From: Solobacterium sp.
GTDB lineage: Bacteria; Bacillota_I; Bacilli_A; Erysipelotrichales; Erysipelotrichaceae
Length of the DNA: 6,069 nucleotides
NCBI GenBank assembly: GCA_017514645.1
Contig: JAFWJP010000022.1
Location: 1 to 6,069, forward strand
Direction: 5' to 3'
The notes beneath the pieces were generated by a model. That model saw nothing but the letters and a program-made list of their open reading frames with translations. It made no database searches and was not told where the DNA came from. Positions 4,784 through 6,069 of this stretch are shown one piece after another; within the stretch, counting starts at the first letter, position 1; each line of letters starts with the position of its first letter. The position numbers and the translations under genes were made by a program.

Positions 4784-6069
4784 TTAAGATGATGTGCTGT
4801 TCCCGGATGCGGAAATATCATCCAGCACCAGCGGCGGATTGAAGAAATAGCCCCAGCTGCGCCGGCGCCAGTTCATGCCGTTGTTGAAACCGGGAACCGG
4901 ACGGATATCAAACCAGTAGACGTCATCCGCGACATCCAGCTTGATGTCATTGCCGGCTTCCGGCATCCGGTAGATGACCGGATTGACCGTATAGTTGCCC
5001 GGAGCGAGATATGAAACGTCCATCGTAAAGGACAGTACGGTCTGTTGTCCTGCCGGCAGGAAGATTCCCTTGTCTGTTGTCATCATGGTCACCGGACGTC
5101 CGCCCGTATCCTTGATGATGATGCGCAGATAGACATCCTCTGTATCCTCGGAAGCGGTACAGGTGAGTTTCACCGGCAGTTTCGCTCCGACGTCATAGAC
5201 GTTCGAATCGCTGTCCAGGCACTGCAGGCGGGTCATCGTGACCGTGCCGGTCATGTTGTCCGAAGTACGTTCGATCTGGCGCAGGTCTACATCATTGCCG
5301 GTATTCATCCGCAGTCCCATATAGACACCGATGGCTTCATCCGGATTTCCTTCGTACAGAAGTCTGCCGTGATCCAGTACGATGCACCGGTCGCAGAGCT
5401 GGCGGACCGTATTCATATTGTGACTGACATAGAGGATCGTCCTGCCCTCCTGCCGGGATACGTCATCCATCTTCCGGAGACACTTTTTCTGGAACGTCAC
5501 GCCGCCGACTGCCAGTACTTCATCCATGATCATGATCTCGCTGTCCAGATGGGCCGCTACGGCGAAACCCAGCTTGACGTTCATACCCGAGGAATAGCGC
5601 TTGACGGGTGTATCGATGAACTGCCGGCATTCCGAAAACTCGATGATATCCTCGATCTTGGAGTCGATTTCCTTCTTTGTCATGCCCAGGATCGCACCGT
5701 TCATGTAGATGTTCTCCCGGCCTGTCAGTTCTCCGTTGAAACCGGTACCGACTTCCAGCAGGGATGCGACCCTGCCGTTCAGCCAGATATCGCCGCCGGT
5801 CGGTGATGTGATGCGGGAGATGAGCTTCAGCAATGTTGATTTTCCCGCACCGTTGCGGCCGATGATGCCGACACGCTCTCCCTTTTCCACGGCAAAGGAT
5901 ACGTCATCCAGGGCCATGAATACGTCTTCTTCGGGATACTGGATACCTACTTTCCGGGTAGGATCCTCCTGGTGGCGGATCCGGGCATTCCAGCGGTGCA
6001 GTTCATCACGGAACGTTGTACCGCCGATCAGACCAAGTCTGTACTGCTTGGATACGTGATCGATCTTTA
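4784..6069 (-). CDS. Polysaccharide-export ABC transporter ATPase with Wzt-type C-terminal domain (5' end beyond the window)
   Basis: This cytoplasmic ATPase should power export of a lipid-linked polysaccharide or teichoic-acid-like polymer with a two-subunit membrane permease. In all, 427 residues are visible. The first, KIDHVSKQYRLG, are typical of the family's N-terminus, so only a few residues and the start are missing. Numbered from the first visible residue: Walker A GRNGAGKST (70-78), the family's LLEVGTGFNGELTGRENIY stretch (103-121), signature YSSGM (158-162), Walker B IMIMDE (178-183, Glu183), and H-loop His216. A beta-rich domain (about 265-390) resembles Wzt/RfbE carbohydrate-binding domains, which read the end of the finished chain. 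A tail with WGYFFNPP and an STSS end follows. The D-loop reads AVGG where relatives usually have AVGD. The ATG at 5917 is internal, not the start. The permease and glycosyltransferases probably lie upstream, beyond 6069. Confidence 0.92.
   Translation of the reverse strand, partial: KIDHVSKQYRLGLIGGTTFRDELHRWNARIRHQEDPTRKVGIQYPEEDVFMALDDVSFAVEKGERVGIIGRNGAGKSTLLKLISRITSPTGGDIWLNGRVASLLEVGTGFNGELTGRENIYMNGAILGMTKKEIDSKIEDIIEFSECRQFIDTPVKRYSSGMNVKLGFAVAAHLDSEIMIMDEVLAVGGVTFQKKCLRKMDDVSRQEGRTILYVSHNMNTVRQLCDRCIVLDHGRLLYEGNPDEAIGVYMGLRMNTGNDVDLRQIERTSDNMTGTVTMTRLQCLDSDSNVYDVGAKLPVKLTCTASEDTEDVYLRIIIKDTGGRPVTMMTTDKGIFLPAGQQTVLSFTMDVSYLAPGNYTVNPVIYRMPEAGNDIKLDVADDVYWFDIRPVPGFNNGMNWRRRSWGYFFNPPLVLDDISASGNSTSS

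Noticed and set aside
5045..5806. A 253-codon plus-strand open frame opposite the ABC ATPase.
   Set aside because: The minus strand encodes all the ABC motifs in one frame; this frame has no recognisable domain.
5915..5917. ATG as the start of the ABC ATPase.
   Set aside because: The frame stays open to the window edge and encodes family-typical sequence (VSKQYRLG, then YPEEDVF) before this Met, so it is internal.

Overview
This is a chromosomal stretch of roughly half G+C. It most likely comes from a Bacillota (Firmicutes) anaerobe. The reasons are a T-box leader in front of an aminoacyl-tRNA synthetase gene, strong AGGAGG/GGAGG ribosome binding sites, extended -10 promoters, a YkoF-family protein, and a polysaccharide-export ATPase of the type common in gut Firmicutes. 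An Erysipelotrichia-like host would fit, but that placement is a guess. No tRNA, rRNA, CRISPR array, insertion sequence or phage gene is visible.

All five genes lie on the minus strand, so transcription runs from high to low coordinates. At the right edge (6069 to 4784) is a nearly complete ABC-transporter ATPase with a Wzt-type carbohydrate-recognition domain; its membrane partner would lie beyond the window. After a 69-nt gap comes a 289-aa stand-alone protein with the acyltransferase fold of 2-oxo-acid dehydrogenase E2 (4714 to 3845), in which the usual catalytic histidine is a glutamate. Its stop codon runs into a perfectly palindromic terminator (3845-3828). The U-tract of that terminator merges with a candidate promoter for the next unit. 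That unit is a two-gene operon: a serine beta-lactamase-fold hydrolase (3792-2119) overlapping by 8 nt a YkoF-like thiamine/HMP-binding protein (2126-1578).

The left part holds lysS: an extended -10 promoter (1543-1548), a T-box leader of about 210 nt with a lysine specifier codon, a competing terminator (1363-1330), and a class II lysyl-tRNA synthetase that runs off the left edge after 438 residues. The leader lets uncharged tRNA-Lys switch on its own synthetase. The LysRS carries an extra lysine- and arginine-rich N-terminal segment of about 53 residues, and the strong ribosome binding site supports its translation.

The genes do not form one pathway. I read them as cell-surface polysaccharide export (right), two small units of uncertain physiology (middle), and tRNA charging (left). 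I see no clear novel multi-gene system. The most interesting points are the T-box with its antiterminator covariation, the LysRS extension, the His-less E2-like protein, and the translational coupling of the hydrolase to the YkoF-like protein. The long plus-strand open frames are antisense shadows.
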